Positions 14,676 to 23,031 of a stretch of DNA of 31,023 nucleotides are shown here, one piece after another. This DNA is from an uncultured Hungatella sp. (lineage in GTDB: Bacteria > Bacillota > Clostridia > Lachnospirales > Lachnospiraceae), in assembly GCA_910577935.1 (NCBI GenBank), contig CAJTOT010000038.1:1-31023 (forward strand), read 5' to 3'. The number at the start of each line of letters is the position of its first letter. Positions within the stretch are counted from its first letter, which is position 1. The position numbers and the translations under genes are program-made. A model generated the notes under the pieces. It saw only the letters and a program-made list of their open reading frames with translations. It was not told where the DNA came from and searched no databases.

Positions 14676-15785
14676 ATGGAATATCTGTACGAGAAACTTA
14701 AGCCTCTTGAACCGGAAGCCCGCCCTCTAAGCCCCCGGCAGAGGCTGAAGGCTGTCAACGGCCCCCTGCTTTCCTGGTATGAAAGCCATGCCAGGGTTCT
14801 CCCGTGGAGGGAGGACCCACAGCCCTACAAAGTGTGGATTTCGGAGATCATGCTGCAGCAGACCAGGGTGGAGGCGGTAAAGCCTTACTTTAACCGGTTT
14901 ATGGAGGAGTTTCCCGATGTGCGGTCCTTAGCCCGGGCAGATGACGACAGGCTTTTAAAGGCGTGGGAAGGCCTGGGGTACTACAACCGGGCCAGGAATC
15001 TGAAAAAGGCGGCGTGCCTGGTGACCCGGTGCTATGGGGGAAGGCTTCCCGACTCTTACGAGGAGCTTTTGAAGCTGCCGGGAGTCGGAACCTACACCGC
15101 GGGGGCCATCGCCTCCATCGCCTACGGGCTGCCGGTTCCGGCGGTTGACGGCAATGTGCTCCGGGTGCTCTCCCGGGTGCTGGCCAGCAGGGAGGATATA
15201 CTGAAGCAATCGGTGAAACGCCAGATGGAAACCTTGCTGAGAGAGACCATGCCCAAGGAGAACGTCAGCGCCTATAATCAGGGGCTTATCGAGGTCGGAG
15301 CCGTGGTCTGCGTGCCCGGCGGGCCGCCAAAATGCCAGGAGTGCCCCATGTATTCCCTCTGTCTTGCCAGGAGACAGGGGCTTTTGGATTCTATTCCTTA
15401 CAAATCCCCCAGGAAGCCCAGGCGGGTGGAGAAGCGCACAATTCTTCTCCTGGAATCAGGGACAAAGATCGCCCTGGAAAAGAGACCGGACACCGGACTT
15501 CTGGCCTCCCTGTACCAGTTCCCTAATTTGGAGGGCCGTCTGAGCGAGGGGGAGGTGCGGGCTTTTCTGGAAGAGGGCGGGGCATGTCCGACAGAGATCG
15601 GCTCCGCCGGGGAGGCGAAGCATATTTTCAGCCATGTGGAATGGCGCATGACGGGTTACCGGGTCAGGCTGGCGGGAGATATTCCGGATGCATATCTGGC
15701 GGTGGAGAAAGAGGATGTCCGGAAAAAATATCCCATTCCCAACGCGTTTCTGGTGTATACAAAACAGATAAACGGAGAATCATGA
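14676..15785 (+). CDS. mutY: A/G-specific adenine DNA glycosylase MutY
   Basis: 369 residues. The glycosylase core has the catalytic Glu (E57 in 'ISEIMLQQTR'), a helix-hairpin-helix ('LPGVGTYTAGAIASIAYG', 134-151) and the catalytic Asp (D158 in 'PAVDGNVLRV'). Four cysteines hold the 4Fe-4S cluster: C212, C220, C223, C229 (C-x7-C-x2-C-x5-C, one residue longer than in E. coli in the first loop). The NUDIX-like C-terminal domain that recognises 8-oxoguanine follows ('LALEKRPDTGLLASLYQFPN', 'HIFSHVEWRMTGYRV'). It removes A paired with 8-oxo-G. The ribosome site is AGAGGTGA. The lipid kinase gene begins 15 bases after the stop. Confidence 0.96.
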   Translation: MEYLYEKLKPLEPEARPLSPRQRLKAVNGPLLSWYESHARVLPWREDPQPYKVWISEIMLQQTRVEAVKPYFNRFMEEFPDVRSLARADDDRLLKAWEGLGYYNRARNLKKAACLVTRCYGGRLPDSYEELLKLPGVGTYTAGAIASIAYGLPVPAVDGNVLRVLSRVLASREDILKQSVKRQMETLLRETMPKENVSAYNQGLIEVGAVVCVPGGPPKCQECPMYSLCLARRQGLLDSIPYKSPRKPRRVEKRTILLLESGTKIALEKRPDTGLLASLYQFPNLEGRLSEGEVRAFLEEGGACPTEIGSAGEAKHIFSHVEWRMTGYRVRLAGDIPDAYLAVEKEDVRKKYPIPNAFLVYTKQINGES

Positions 15786-15800
15786 AATCAGGAGGAAATT

Positions 15801-16691
15801 ATGGGCAGACTTCTTTTTATTGTAAATCCCCGAGCCGGGAAGGCGCGGGTCAAAACCCATCTGCTGGACATGATCGACATTTTCATCAAATCCGGCTGGG
15901 AGGTGGAGGTTCATATCACCCAGGCTCCTTTGGATGCCATGGAGACGGCGGCGAGAAGAGGCGGACAGGCGGACTTGATAGTGTGCAGCGGGGGAGACGG
16001 CACCCTGAGCGAGACCATCTCCGGCATGGTAAGGCTGGAGCAGCCGCCCCGTCTGGGCTATATTCCCGCAGGCTCCACCAACGATTTCGCGTCGAGCCTG
16101 AAAATTCCCTCCCAGATGACAAAGGCGGCAGGAATCATTATGGACGGGACGCCATATCCTGTGGATATCGGCTATTTCTGCCGGGAGAGGACCTTTGTGT
16201 ATGTGGCGGCCTTCGGCATCTTTACAGAGGTGTCCTACATGACTCCCCAGGAGAAGAAAAACCTGTTGGGCCACCCGGCCTATATGCTGGAGGGCGTGAA
16301 GAGCCTTGCCAACATCAGGGCCTGCGCCATGAAGCTGGAGTCCAGGGAGATGACCCTGGAGGGAGACTTTGTGTTCGGCATGGTGACCAACACCGTCAGC
16401 GTGGGAGGATTTAAAGGCCTGGTGAAGAAGGATGTGGCCCTCAACGACGGGCTGTTTGAGGTGCTGATGATACGCATGCCGCGGACGGTCATGGAGCTGA
16501 AGAACATTCTGGCGTCCATGATTTTGAAGGGAGAACAGCACGAGTGTGTGCACCGGTTTAAGACCTCGTCCTTGAAAATCACCTTCCAGGAGCCGGTGGA
16601 CTGGGTTCTGGACGGTGAGTTCGGCGGCTCCCGGACAGAGGTGGAGATCGAAAACCAGAGCAAGAGGATGGAGATCATGACAGCCATGTAG
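15801..16691 (+). CDS. Diacylglycerol/lipid kinase (DagK/YegS family)
   Basis: 296 residues. 'FIVNPRAGKA' (6-15), 'VCSGGDGTLSETI' (61-73, the ATP-binding GGDGT) and 'GYIPAGSTNDFASSL' (86-100) define the family. A beta-sandwich domain ending in 'DWVLDGEF' follows. It phosphorylates diacylglycerol at the inner membrane face, recycling it into phosphatidic acid. AGGAGG sits 8 bases before the ATG. It lies 15 bases after mutY and is probably co-transcribed; an 11-bp hairpin and the sigma factor promoter follow. Confidence 0.9.
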   Translation: MGRLLFIVNPRAGKARVKTHLLDMIDIFIKSGWEVEVHITQAPLDAMETAARRGGQADLIVCSGGDGTLSETISGMVRLEQPPRLGYIPAGSTNDFASSLKIPSQMTKAAGIIMDGTPYPVDIGYFCRERTFVYVAAFGIFTEVSYMTPQEKKNLLGHPAYMLEGVKSLANIRACAMKLESREMTLEGDFVFGMVTNTVSVGGFKGLVKKDVALNDGLFEVLMIRMPRTVMELKNILASMILKGEQHECVHRFKTSSLKITFQEPVDWVLDGEFGGSRTEVEIENQSKRMEIMTAM

Positions 16692-16721
16692 AAGACGCCC
16701 CTGAGAAAAGTAACCATTTCC

Positions 16722-16752
16722 GTAACAGTTCAAGGGGTATCTGAACTGTTAC
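16722..16752. repeat. 11-bp perfect inverted repeat between the lipid kinase and rpoD
   Basis: GTAACAGTTCA (16722-16732), 9 bases, TGAACTGTTAC (16742-16752). Both arms are flanked by CATTTCC. No T run follows. The arm belongs to a motif TGAAC-n-GT-n-AC also seen at 8492-8502 and 13741-13751. Confidence 0.6.
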
Positions 16753-16791
16753 CCATTTCCCGAGGGACTTCGACAAAAATCAAAAAAGTTA

Positions 16792-16820
16792 TTGAAAATT
16801 CGACGATAGTAGTATATAAT
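16792..16820 (+). promoter_or_regulatory. Sigma-A promoter of rpoD
   Basis: TTGAAA (16792-16797), a 17-base spacer, TATAAT (16815-16820), in an A/T-rich stretch 50 bases ahead of the start codon. Confidence 0.8.
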
Positions 16821-16869
16821 AAATTAGTTATATAGTAACATCAGAAACCATGAACGAAAGGGCGTTGTA

Positions 16870-18000
16870 TTGGTGGAAAAAAATATCTTTTTAGAAAAAC
16901 TGGGCAAACTTGTAGAAGTTGCAAAGGGAAAACACAATGCGCTGGATGTGACGGAGATCAACAATTTTTTCACCGGCGATGATCTTTCCACAGAGCAGAT
17001 GGAACAGATATACTCCTATCTGGAGAAGAGGGGAATCGATGTCATCCCGGTGATCGACGACAGCATCCTGGCCGAGGACGCGCTGCTCATCGACGACGAC
17101 GTGGACGACAGCTTTATGAAGGATTCCGACGAGGAAGATATTGATCTGGATGCCATTGATCTGCTGGAGGGAATCGGAACCGAAGATCCGGTCCGCATGT
17201 ATCTGAAAGAGATCGGCACGGTGCCGCTTTTGACTGCCGACGAGGAACTGGAGCTGGCCAAGAGAAAGGCAGACGGCGACGAGCAGGCAAAGGACCGCCT
17301 GATCGAGGCCAACTTAAGGCTGGTGGTCAGCATCGCCAAGCGCTACACAGGAAGAGGAATGAGTTTTCTGGACCTGGTTCAGGAGGGCAACCTGGGACTG
17401 ATCAAAGGTGTGGAGAAGTTTGACTATACAAAAGGATATAAGCTAAGTACATATGCTACCTGGTGGATTCGCCAGTCGGTGACCAGGGCTCTGGCTGACC
17501 AGGCCAGAACCATCAGGGTTCCGGTGCATATGGTTGAGACGATCAATAAGATGTCCAAGATGCAGCGCAAGCTGACTCTGGAATTAGGATATGAGCCGTC
17601 GGTGGCGGAGTTGGCGGAGGCTCTGGAGATGTCGGAGGACAAGGTCATGGAGATTATGCAGATAGCCAGGGAGCCGGCTTCCCTTGAGACTCCTATAGGC
17701 GAGGAGGACGATTCCAACTTAGGCGATTTTGTGGCAGACAATAACGTCCTGACTCCCGAGGGCAACGTAGAGTCCGTCATGCTGAAGGAGCACATTGACG
17801 CTCTTTTGGGGGACTTGAAGGAGAGAGAGCGCCAGGTCATCGTGCTCAGGTTCGGCCTGGAGGACGGACACCCCAGAACCCTGGAGGAGGTGGGAAAGGC
17901 TTTCAACGTAACCAGAGAGAGAATCCGCCAGATCGAGGCCAAGGCGCTGAGAAAGCTGAGAAACCCGGTGAGAAGCAAGCGGATCAGGGATTTCCTTTGA
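16870..18000 (+). CDS. rpoD: RNA polymerase primary sigma factor (sigma-70/SigA)
   Basis: 376 residues with all regions of a primary sigma. Region 1.1 is residues 1-65 ('ALDVTEINNFFTGDDLS'), followed by an acidic linker. Region 1.2 is 'DPVRMYLKEIGTVPLLT'. Region 2 includes 'YKLSTYATWWIRQSVTRALA', which melts and reads the -10 element. Region 3 is 'IRVPVHMVETINKM'. Region 4 has 'VTRERIRQIEAKALRKLR', which reads the -35. The start is a TTG at 16870, 7 bases after GAAAGGG (16856-16862); the next codon, GTG at 16873, is the alternative. No ATG fits. A weak start codon may limit translation. dnaG, which often precedes rpoD in Firmicutes, is not adjacent. queH follows after 6 bases. Confidence 0.96.
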   Translation: MVEKNIFLEKLGKLVEVAKGKHNALDVTEINNFFTGDDLSTEQMEQIYSYLEKRGIDVIPVIDDSILAEDALLIDDDVDDSFMKDSDEEDIDLDAIDLLEGIGTEDPVRMYLKEIGTVPLLTADEELELAKRKADGDEQAKDRLIEANLRLVVSIAKRYTGRGMSFLDLVQEGNLGLIKGVEKFDYTKGYKLSTYATWWIRQSVTRALADQARTIRVPVHMVETINKMSKMQRKLTLELGYEPSVAELAEALEMSEDKVMEIMQIAREPASLETPIGEEDDSNLGDFVADNNVLTPEGNVESVMLKEHIDALLGDLKERERQVIVLRFGLEDGHPRTLEEVGKAFNVTRERIRQIEAKALRKLRNPVRSKRIRDFL

Positions 18001-18006
18001 AGGGAC

Positions 18007-18618
18007 ATGAATCAGAGAAATTATCAGAGAGAGCTGGAGCGGCTTCTGGATAAGCTGGAGAGAGAACAGAGGGTTCCCAGGCTTCTGCTCCACAGCTGCT
18101 GCGCCCCGTGCAGCAGTTATGTCCTGGAATATCTCACCGGGTATTTCGACATAACGCTGCTGTACTACAATCCCAATATCTACCCTCCTTCGGAATACGA
18201 TGCAAGGGTACAGGAACAGGCAGGCCTTGTTGAGAGGATGCCTTTTGTTCACTCTGTCTCCATGGTAAAGGGAGAGTATGCGCCGGAAGAGTTTTTCAGG
18301 GAGGCCAGAGGGCTGGAGAGGGAGCCGGAGGGCGGCGCCAGGTGCGAGAAGTGTTATGAGCTGCGCCTCAGACAGGCCGCCAGGATGGCGAAGGAGACGG
18401 GGTGCGACTTTTTTGCCACCACGCTGAGCATCAGCCCCCTAAAGCCGGCGGGAAGGCTCAACGATATAGGCGAACGCCTGGCAGAAGAGTATCAGGTAGC
18501 CTATCTTCCGTCGGATTTTAAGAAAAAAAACGGCTACAAGCGGTCTGTGGAACTTTCGGCGGAGTACGGCCTCTACCGCCAAAATTATTGTGGCTGCATA
18601 TACTCTATTCATACTTGA
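18007..18618 (+). CDS. queH: Epoxyqueuosine reductase QueH
   Basis: At 203 residues it matches QueH (DUF208), the QueG replacement that reduces epoxyqueuosine to queuosine in tRNA. Metal and cluster cysteines are C31, C32 and C35 ('LHSCCAPCSSYV'), C113 and C116 ('RCEKCYELRL'), and C195 and C197 ('NYCGCIYS'). 'TTLSISPLKPAGRLNDIG' is the family's central motif. It acts in the cytosol in the last step of queuosine synthesis. It starts 6 bases after rpoD and is surely co-transcribed with it. Its stop codon lies inside the -35 of the HPr promoter. Confidence 0.93.
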   Translation: MNQRNYQRELERLLDKLEREQRVPRLLLHSCCAPCSSYVLEYLTGYFDITLLYYNPNIYPPSEYDARVQEQAGLVERMPFVHSVSMVKGEYAPEEFFREARGLEREPEGGARCEKCYELRLRQAARMAKETGCDFFATTLSISPLKPAGRLNDIGERLAEEYQVAYLPSDFKKKNGYKRSVELSAEYGLYRQNYCGCIYSIHT

Positions 18619-18643
18619 CATAGTTGGCAAATTGTACTAAAAT
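18615..18643 (+). promoter_or_regulatory. Sigma-A promoter of the HPr gene, overlapping the queH stop
   Basis: TTGACA (18615-18620), a 17-base spacer, TAAAAT (18638-18643). The TGA of queH (18616-18618) is part of the -35 element. Confidence 0.8.
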
Positions 18644-18692
18644 TTATTGTGAGGGTTGTATCAAAAATAAGGATAAGAAGGAGAATGATATT

Positions 18693-18959
18693 ATGCTTTC
18701 AAAGACATTGACAGTAGTGAATCCATCAGGTCTTCACTTAAGACCGGCGGGGGTTTTATCCCAGACAGCTATGAAGTTCAAGTGTGATGTGATCATCGAG
18801 TGCGGGGAGAAGAGAGTTATTGCCAAGAGCGTTCTGAACGTTATGGCGGCAGGCATCAAGTGCGGAACCGAGATCAATCTGATCTGTGACGGTGAGGACG
18901 AGGCAGATGCTATGGATACCATTTCCAAGGCTATCGAGAGCGGCTTGGGAGAGATGTAA
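18693..18959 (+). CDS. ptsH: HPr phosphocarrier protein of the PTS
   Basis: At 88 residues it is normal HPr length. H15 in 'NPSGLHLRPAG' is the site phosphorylated by enzyme I; S46 in 'IAKSVLNVM' is the site used by HPr kinase for carbon catabolite control in Firmicutes. The usual 'GLHARPA' reads 'GLHLRPA', a mild change. AAGGAG at 18678-18683 gives the ATG at 18693; a longer open frame back to 18624 has no ribosome site. Enzyme I is not next door, so the gene is not in a ptsHI operon here. It has its own promoter and terminator. Carrying both residues, it probably serves sugar uptake and CcpA signalling. A Crh-like role is unlikely because His15 is present. Confidence 0.92.
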   Translation: MLSKTLTVVNPSGLHLRPAGVLSQTAMKFKCDVIIECGEKRVIAKSVLNVMAAGIKCGTEINLICDGEDEADAMDTISKAIESGLGEM

Positions 18960-18978
18960 TCCTTATTTAGATAATCGG

Positions 18979-19027
18979 AAGGCTGTTGCATAACAGATGA
19001 AGAGTCTGTAGGCGGCAGCCTTTTTCT
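18979..19027 (+). terminator. Rho-independent terminator after HPr
   Basis: AAGGCTG (18979-18985) pairs with CAGCCTT (19016-19022), with five T in the T run (19021-19025). The loop is long (30 bases) and may fold inside. Confidence 0.7.
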
Positions 19028-19030
19028 TGT

Positions 19031-19063
19031 ATCACAGGAAGGTTCTCCGGGCTTCCCTGTGAT
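19031..19063 (+). other. Second stem-loop between HPr and hisZ
   Basis: ATCACAGGAAG (19031-19041) pairs with CTTCCCTGTGAT (19052-19063), with one bulged C. No T run follows. It lies upstream of the hisZ promoter, so it is not a his leader. Confidence 0.5.
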
Positions 19064-19111
19064 GCAAAAAGCCCTCCGGGCAGGATTTCATACTGCGGGA
19101 ATCCTTTTTCG

Positions 19112-19140
19112 TTGTATTAATGAAAAAAATGTAGTAAAAT
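19112..19140 (+). promoter_or_regulatory. Sigma-A promoter of the his operon
   Basis: TTGTAT (19112-19117), a 17-base spacer, TAAAAT (19135-19140). The leader is only about 36 bases, too short for a T-box or a His-rich leader peptide. Confidence 0.7.
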
Positions 19141-19182
19141 ATAGAAGCAGTCCAATTTGTTATAAATACAACAGGAGAACTT

Positions 19183-20442
19183 ATGACATCTAGTTTATTA
19201 CATACTCCGGAAGGAGTGCGGGATATCTACAACGGGGAGTGCGCCAGAAAGCTGGCGGTGCAGGACAGAATCAGCGATGTGTTCCGCCTATACGGGTACG
19301 AGGATATTGAGACTCCCACCTTTGAATATTTTGATATTTTCAATAAAGAGAGGGGGAGCGTCAGCTCCCGTGAGATGTTTAAATTTTTTGACAGGGACAA
19401 CAACACCCTGGTGCTGCGGCCCGACATGACCCCGGCCATTGCCCGGTGCGTGGGAAAGTACTTTTTCGAGGAGACTATGCCTGTGAGGCTGTGCTACAGA
19501 GAGAGGACATTCATCAACAACTCCAGCTACCAGGGGCGGTTTAAGGAGATCACCCAGACAGGAGTGGAGCTTATCGGCGAGGATGCCAGCGGCGCCGACG
19601 CGGAGATGATCGCCATGGTCATCGACGCGCTGAGGGCGGCAGGGCTTGCGGAGTTTCAGGTGGAGCTGGGGCAGGTGGATTTTTTCAGAGGCCTCACCGA
19701 CGAGGCGGGGATGGACGAGAGCACCTGCGAGACCCTGCGGGAGCTCATCGAGAACAAGAACTTTTTCGGCGTGGAGGAGCTGCTCTCCAGGAGAGAGATG
19801 CCCCGGCCCCTGAAAGAGCTGTTTCTCAAGCTGCCGGAGATGTTCGGGACTCTGGAGCAGCTGGAACAGGTGAAGCATATGGTGACAAACGAACGCTCCA
19901 GAAAGGCGGTGGAGCGTCTGGAGAAGATACAGGCGATTCTGGAAGCCTACGGCCTGGCGGACTACGTGTCCTATGACCTGGGAATGCTGAGTAAATATCA
20001 GTACTATACAGGAATCATTTTTAAGGCATATACCTACGGCACCGGCGAATACATCGTCAACGGGGGAAGATATGACAAGCTGCTGGTTCAGTTCGGAAAA
20101 GACGTTCCGGCGGTGGGATTTGCCATTGTGGTGGACCAGCTCATGCTGGCTCTGTCCCGGCAGAAGGTGGAGGTGGACACAGAGCGGGCGCGGGCCATGG
20201 TACTCTATGACCCTGAGGCCCAGGATGGGGCAGTAAAGCTGGCTCTGGAGCTGAGAAAGCATAGGAAGCCTGCGGCACTGGTGAGAAAAGCTTCCAGAAT
20301 CCCGGAAGAGGAGTACCGCGCCTACGCGAAAAGGCGGGGATTCGGGGAGGTGTCGTGGGTGAAGGCTGACGGAACCGTGGCGAAGCTGGCCGGCCCATCT
20401 GCCGGCGGAGGAACCGCGGGGGAGGGAGGGGGCGGCGTATGA
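19183..20442 (+). CDS. hisZ: ATP phosphoribosyltransferase regulatory subunit HisZ
   Basis: 419 residues, related to histidyl-tRNA synthetase but without the anticodon-binding end. 'TPEGVRDIYNGECARKL' opens it, 'LVLRPDMTPAIARCVGKYF' and 'LCYRERTFINNSSYQGRFKE' are the motif 2 region, and 'YYTGIIFKAYTYGTGEYIVN' and 'GGRYDKLLVQFGKDVPAVGF' form the motif 3 region. It partners the short HisG in a hetero-octamer that does the first step of histidine synthesis and lets histidine inhibit it. The C-terminus is a low-complexity Gly-rich tail ('AGGGTAGEGGGGV'). The stop overlaps the hisG start by 4 bases (ATGA). AGGAGA precedes the ATG. Confidence 0.94.
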   Translation: MTSSLLHTPEGVRDIYNGECARKLAVQDRISDVFRLYGYEDIETPTFEYFDIFNKERGSVSSREMFKFFDRDNNTLVLRPDMTPAIARCVGKYFFEETMPVRLCYRERTFINNSSYQGRFKEITQTGVELIGEDASGADAEMIAMVIDALRAAGLAEFQVELGQVDFFRGLTDEAGMDESTCETLRELIENKNFFGVEELLSRREMPRPLKELFLKLPEMFGTLEQLEQVKHMVTNERSRKAVERLEKIQAILEAYGLADYVSYDLGMLSKYQYYTGIIFKAYTYGTGEYIVNGGRYDKLLVQFGKDVPAVGFAIVVDQLMLALSRQKVEVDTERARAMVLYDPEAQDGAVKLALELRKHRKPAALVRKASRIPEEEYRAYAKRRGFGEVSWVKADGTVAKLAGPSAGGGTAGEGGGGV

Positions 20443-21089
20443 GTTATCTGACCATAGCCCTGACCAAGGGAAGGCTTGCCTACAAGACGCTGGGGCTGTT
20501 GGAGCAGGTGGGCATCACCTGTGACGAGATGAAGGATGAGAGCTCCAGAAAACTGATTTTTACCAACGAGGACCTGGGAGTCCGTTTTTTCCTGGCCAAG
20601 GCCAACGACGTGCCCACCTATGTGGAGTACGGAGCCGCGGACATGGGAATCTGCGGCAAGGACACGATCCTGGAAGAGGGGCGGAAGCTCTATGAGGTCA
20701 TTGATCTGGGATTTGGAAGGTGCCGCATGTGCGTCTGCGGCCCCGGGTCTGCCAAAGAGCTGTTGAGGCATCACGAGCTTATCCGGGTGGCCACCAAGTA
20801 TCCGGGCATCGCCAAGGATTATTTTTACAATAAGAAGCATCAGACCGTGGAGATCATCAAGCTCAACGGTTCCATCGAGCTGGCGCCTCTGGTGGGCCTC
20901 TCGGAGGTCATAGTGGATATTGTGGAGACAGGCTCCACCCTCCGGGAAAACGGCCTGACCGTGCTGGAAGAGATCTGCGACCTGTCCGCCAGAGTGATCG
21001 TGAATCAGGTCAGCATGAAGAGAGAGAATCAGAGAGTGACCAAGTTGATCAGAGATTTGAAGACAGTACTGCAGGAGGAGCGGTTATGA
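20439..21089 (+). CDS. hisG: ATP phosphoribosyltransferase, short form
   Basis: At 216 residues it is the short HisG that lacks the C-terminal regulatory domain and needs HisZ, which is encoded just upstream. 'TIALTKGRLAYKTLGLLEQV' and 'YGAADMGICGKDTI' are substrate-binding parts; 'VDIVETGSTLRENGL' is the PRPP loop. It joins ATP and PRPP to give phosphoribosyl-ATP. 4-base overlaps with both neighbours show coupled translation. Some GGAGG sequence for its start lies inside the end of hisZ. Confidence 0.96.
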   Translation: MSYLTIALTKGRLAYKTLGLLEQVGITCDEMKDESSRKLIFTNEDLGVRFFLAKANDVPTYVEYGAADMGICGKDTILEEGRKLYEVIDLGFGRCRMCVCGPGSAKELLRHHELIRVATKYPGIAKDYFYNKKHQTVEIIKLNGSIELAPLVGLSEVIVDIVETGSTLRENGLTVLEEICDLSARVIVNQVSMKRENQRVTKLIRDLKTVLQEERL

Positions 21090-22411
21090 GAATTGTCACA
21101 TTAGACCAGAAATCCAGAGAGAACATTTTGTCTGAGCTCCTGAAGAGAGACCCTAATAATTATGACAGCTACAGCCGCTCTGTCCAGGAGATCGTGGGCC
21201 GGGTGAAGGAGGAGAAGGACAAGGCGCTGTTTGCCTACACCCGGCAGTTTGACGGGGCGGATATCGATGCCTCCAATATACGGGTGACCGAGGAGGAGAT
21301 CCGGGAGGCCAAAGCGGCGGTGGAGCCCGGGCTTTTGGAGGTTATGGAGAAGGCCATGGAGAATATCCGCAGCTACCACCAGATGCAGGTACGGCACAGC
21401 TGGTTTGACAGCAAGCCGGACGGGACGATTCTGGGACAGAAGGTGACGGCCCTTGAGAGCGTGGGAGTCTACGTGCCCGGCGGGAAGGCCGCCTACCCGT
21501 CGTCGGTGCTGATGAATATCATTCCCGCCGAGGTGGCGGGGGTGAAGCGGATCGTTATGGTCACGCCGCCGGGGAAGGACGGGAAGGTTAACCCGGTGAC
21601 GCTGACAGCGGCCCGTCTGGCCGGAGCCACGGAGGTCTACAAGGCAGGCGGGGCCCAGGCGGTGGCGGCCCTGGCATTCGGGACGGAATCCATCCCCAGG
21701 GTCAACAAGATCGTGGGGCCGGGGAACATCTTTGTGGCCCTGGCCAAGAAGGCGGTCTACGGCCATGTGAGCATCGACAGCATCGCCGGGCCCAGTGAGA
21801 TCCTGGTTCTGGCGGACGAGACTGCCAATCCCCGCTTTGTTGCCGCGGACCTTCTGTCCCAGGCAGAACATGACGAGCTGGCCTCCGCGATCCTGGTGAC
21901 TACCAGCCGGGAGCTTGCCCGGCAGGTGTCCGAGGCAGTGGACCGGTTTGTGAGAGAACTGTCCAGAAAGGAGATTCTGGAGAAATCCCTGGAGAATTTC
22001 GGCTATATTCTTCTGGCCGGAAGCATGGAAGAGGCTATCGACACTGCCAACGCCATCGCCTCGGAGCATCTGGAGATTGTCACCAGGAATCCTTTTGAGG
22101 TGATGACAAAGATTCACAACGCAGGAGCCATCTTTATGGGCGAGTACAGCTCGGAACCTCTGGGCGACTATTTTGCCGGCCCCAACCACGTGCTTCCCAC
22201 CAACGGGACAGCCAAGTTTTTCTCGCCTCTGGGAGTGGACGACTTTGTCAAGAAGTCCAGCATCATCTACTACTCAAAGGAGGCCCTGGAGCCGATTCAC
22301 AAGGATATTATCGCCTTTGCCCAGGCCGAGGGGCTGACGGCGCACGCCAATTCCATACGGGTCCGGTTTGAGGGGCTGACTGAGGGACAAAAAGGAGAGA
22401 GCGGGATATGA
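21086..22411 (+). CDS. hisD: Histidinol dehydrogenase
   Basis: At 441 residues it is full length. 'VGVYVPGGKAAYPSSVLMN' and 'KAGGAQAVAALAFGTESIP' bind NAD; 'VGPGNIFVALAKK' and 'SIDSIAGPSEILVLAD' are family signatures. The zinc and catalytic residues are in 'LLSQAEHDELASA' (Gln, His), 'SEHLEI' (Glu-His) and 'LGDYFAGPNHVLPT' (Asp, His). It oxidises histidinol to histidine in two NAD-dependent steps, the last of the pathway. GGAGGAG at about 21074-21080 precedes the ATG. 4-base overlaps with hisG and hisB. Confidence 0.97.
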   Translation: MRIVTLDQKSRENILSELLKRDPNNYDSYSRSVQEIVGRVKEEKDKALFAYTRQFDGADIDASNIRVTEEEIREAKAAVEPGLLEVMEKAMENIRSYHQMQVRHSWFDSKPDGTILGQKVTALESVGVYVPGGKAAYPSSVLMNIIPAEVAGVKRIVMVTPPGKDGKVNPVTLTAARLAGATEVYKAGGAQAVAALAFGTESIPRVNKIVGPGNIFVALAKKAVYGHVSIDSIAGPSEILVLADETANPRFVAADLLSQAEHDELASAILVTTSRELARQVSEAVDRFVRELSRKEILEKSLENFGYILLAGSMEEAIDTANAIASEHLEIVTRNPFEVMTKIHNAGAIFMGEYSSEPLGDYFAGPNHVLPTNGTAKFFSPLGVDDFVKKSSIIYYSKEALEPIHKDIIAFAQAEGLTAHANSIRVRFEGLTEGQKGESGI

Positions 22412-22998
22412 CCGGGAGGATCGGAAAGATAGAGAGGGACACGGCCGAGACCAGGATTCAGATGACTCTCGACTTAGACGGCAGCGGAAAGGCGGATATC
22501 CGCACGGGAATCGGATTTTTTGATCACATGCTCCACGGTTTTGCCCGCCACGGGCTCTTTGACTTAGAGCTCCGCGTGGACGGGGATCTGCAGGTGGACA
22601 CCCATCACACGGTGGAGGACACGGGGATCGTTCTGGGAAATGCCATCAGGGAGGCGGTGGGGGACAAGAAAGGAATTGCCCGCTACGGCTCCATGATTCT
22701 GCCCATGGACGACGCCCTGGTTCTCTGTTCTCTCGACCTGTGCAAAAGGCCTTACCTGTCCTGGGATCTGCGGCTGGACAGGGAGAGGGTGGGAGAGCTG
22801 GAGACGGAGACGGTGCGGGAATTTTTCTATGCCGTGTCATACGCCGGGGAGATGAATCTTCACATAAAACAGCTTGACGGGTTCAACAACCACCACATCG
22901 TGGAAGGGGCCTTCAAGGCCTTCGCCAAGGCGCTGGACCAGGCAGTCCGCTTTGATGACAGAATAGCCGGGGTTCTCTCCACCAAGGGAACTCTGTAG
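22408..22998 (+). CDS. hisB: Imidazoleglycerol-phosphate dehydratase
   Basis: 196 residues, the monofunctional form without a phosphatase domain. The three His-rich motifs that bind two manganese ions are present: 'GIGFFDHMLHGFARHG', 'DTHHTVEDTGIVLG' and 'NNHHIVEGAFKAFAKAL'. It removes water from imidazole-glycerol phosphate. It overlaps hisD by 4 bases and ends the recognisable his genes here. hisC, hisH, hisA, hisF and hisI/E must be elsewhere. Confidence 0.97.
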   Translation: MTGRIGKIERDTAETRIQMTLDLDGSGKADIRTGIGFFDHMLHGFARHGLFDLELRVDGDLQVDTHHTVEDTGIVLGNAIREAVGDKKGIARYGSMILPMDDALVLCSLDLCKRPYLSWDLRLDRERVGELETETVREFFYAVSYAGEMNLHIKQLDGFNNHHIVEGAFKAFAKALDQAVRFDDRIAGVLSTKGTL

Positions 22999-23031
22999 AG
23001 AGCATAAAACATGACATAGGGGAGAAGCATT

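Noticed and set aside
19071..19081. Small hairpin GCCC-TCC-GGGC as a terminator
   Set aside because: Only 4 bp of stem with no T run after it; not convincing as a signal.
18960..19182. T-box or histidine leader peptide ahead of hisZ
   Set aside because: The hairpins at 18979 and 19031 lie upstream of the likely promoter. No T-box core sequence or run of His codons is seen.
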